The notes under the pieces are model-generated. The model had not been told where the DNA came from. It did no database searches and saw only the letters and a program-made list of their open reading frames with translations. A stretch of 42,923 bases of DNA from Novosphingobium sp. Rr 2-17 (lineage in GTDB: Bacteria; Pseudomonadota; Alphaproteobacteria; Sphingomonadales; Sphingomonadaceae): contig NZ_AKFJ01000122.1 in the NCBI RefSeq assembly GCF_000272475.1, forward strand, positions 1-42,923, in the 5' to 3' direction. Shown here piece by piece: positions 42,862 to 42,923 of this stretch (position 1 is its first letter; each line of letters starts with the position of its first letter). The translations under genes and the position numbers were made by a program.

Positions 42862-42923
42862 TTCGTCATTGCGAGCGCAGCGAAGCAATCCAGGGCGGCG
42901 CGCAACTGCCCTGGATTGCTTCG
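42862..42923. repeat. REP-like palindrome, copy 3, cut by the window edge
   Basis: The left arm 42862-42895 is identical to that of the copy at 14323-14356. A 13-base loop follows, and the right arm is cut after 15 bases by the end of the window. Confidence 0.92.

Overview
The window looks like a chromosomal segment from a GC-rich alphaproteobacterium of the order Sphingomonadales (Novosphingobium/Erythrobacter-like). This rests on protein style, very high GC at third codon positions, the dut-coaBC-ubiB-ubiE / mutM / rpsT / dnaA neighbourhood, and two accessory complex I subunit homologues (NDUFA9-like and NDUFS6-like). The assignment is from recognition, not from a database search. Nearly all of it is ordinary housekeeping DNA. 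I found no convincing new multi-gene system. The unusual material is a decayed integrase at a tRNA gene, several intergenic repeat families, and some proteins with odd architecture.

Layout. 1-970: the broken end of an integrative element (P4-type integrase with an in-frame amber codon and no catalytic domain) beside a tRNA-Leu(CAG) gene with a good promoter. 1155-3613: NDUFA9-like protein, a DUF4136 lipoprotein and two tiny membrane proteins. 3617-8737 (minus): a likely operon of an EamA exporter, ubiE, ubiB, coaBC and dut (ubiquinone, CoA and dUTP metabolism). 8888-12834 (plus): mutM overlapped by a GNAT acetyltransferase, then rpsT with a strong terminator, an AT-rich leader with a palindrome, and dnaA. 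13102-16553: DUF983 protein, a ThiF/MoeB-type E1-like enzyme, a sirtuin divergent from dapB, and nth translationally coupled to dapB. 16928-24983: SulP transporter, a Tat-exported double aspartyl-protease/PDZ protein, an ABC ATPase, an NDUFS6-like zinc protein, tldD, a secreted small protein, DoxX, an SDR epimerase and an ABM-domain protein. 25021-26755: a fumarylacetoacetate-hydrolase-family gene between two same-orientation copies of a dispersed hairpin repeat.

26806-30001 (minus): mrp, hemH and a winged-helix regulator fused to a receiver-like domain. 30174-33950 (plus): hflK, hflC and a Do-type periplasmic protease, an envelope and membrane protein quality-control set. 34082-37771 (minus): a class A penicillin-binding protein, msrB, and a Tat/lipoprotein dienelactone hydrolase. 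37860-42689: a phosphatase-like protein, purU with a nitronate monooxygenase, and katG divergent from them. A REP-like palindrome occurs at three places (14323, 16632 and the right edge of the window).

The genes mostly serve core metabolism (quinone, CoA, heme and Fe-S, lysine/peptidoglycan), DNA repair and replication start (mutM, nth, dut, dnaA), and oxidative-stress defence (katG, msrB). Coordinates and starts were fixed by hand from reading frame, ribosome binding sites and family start points. Where a start is doubtful the entry says so.
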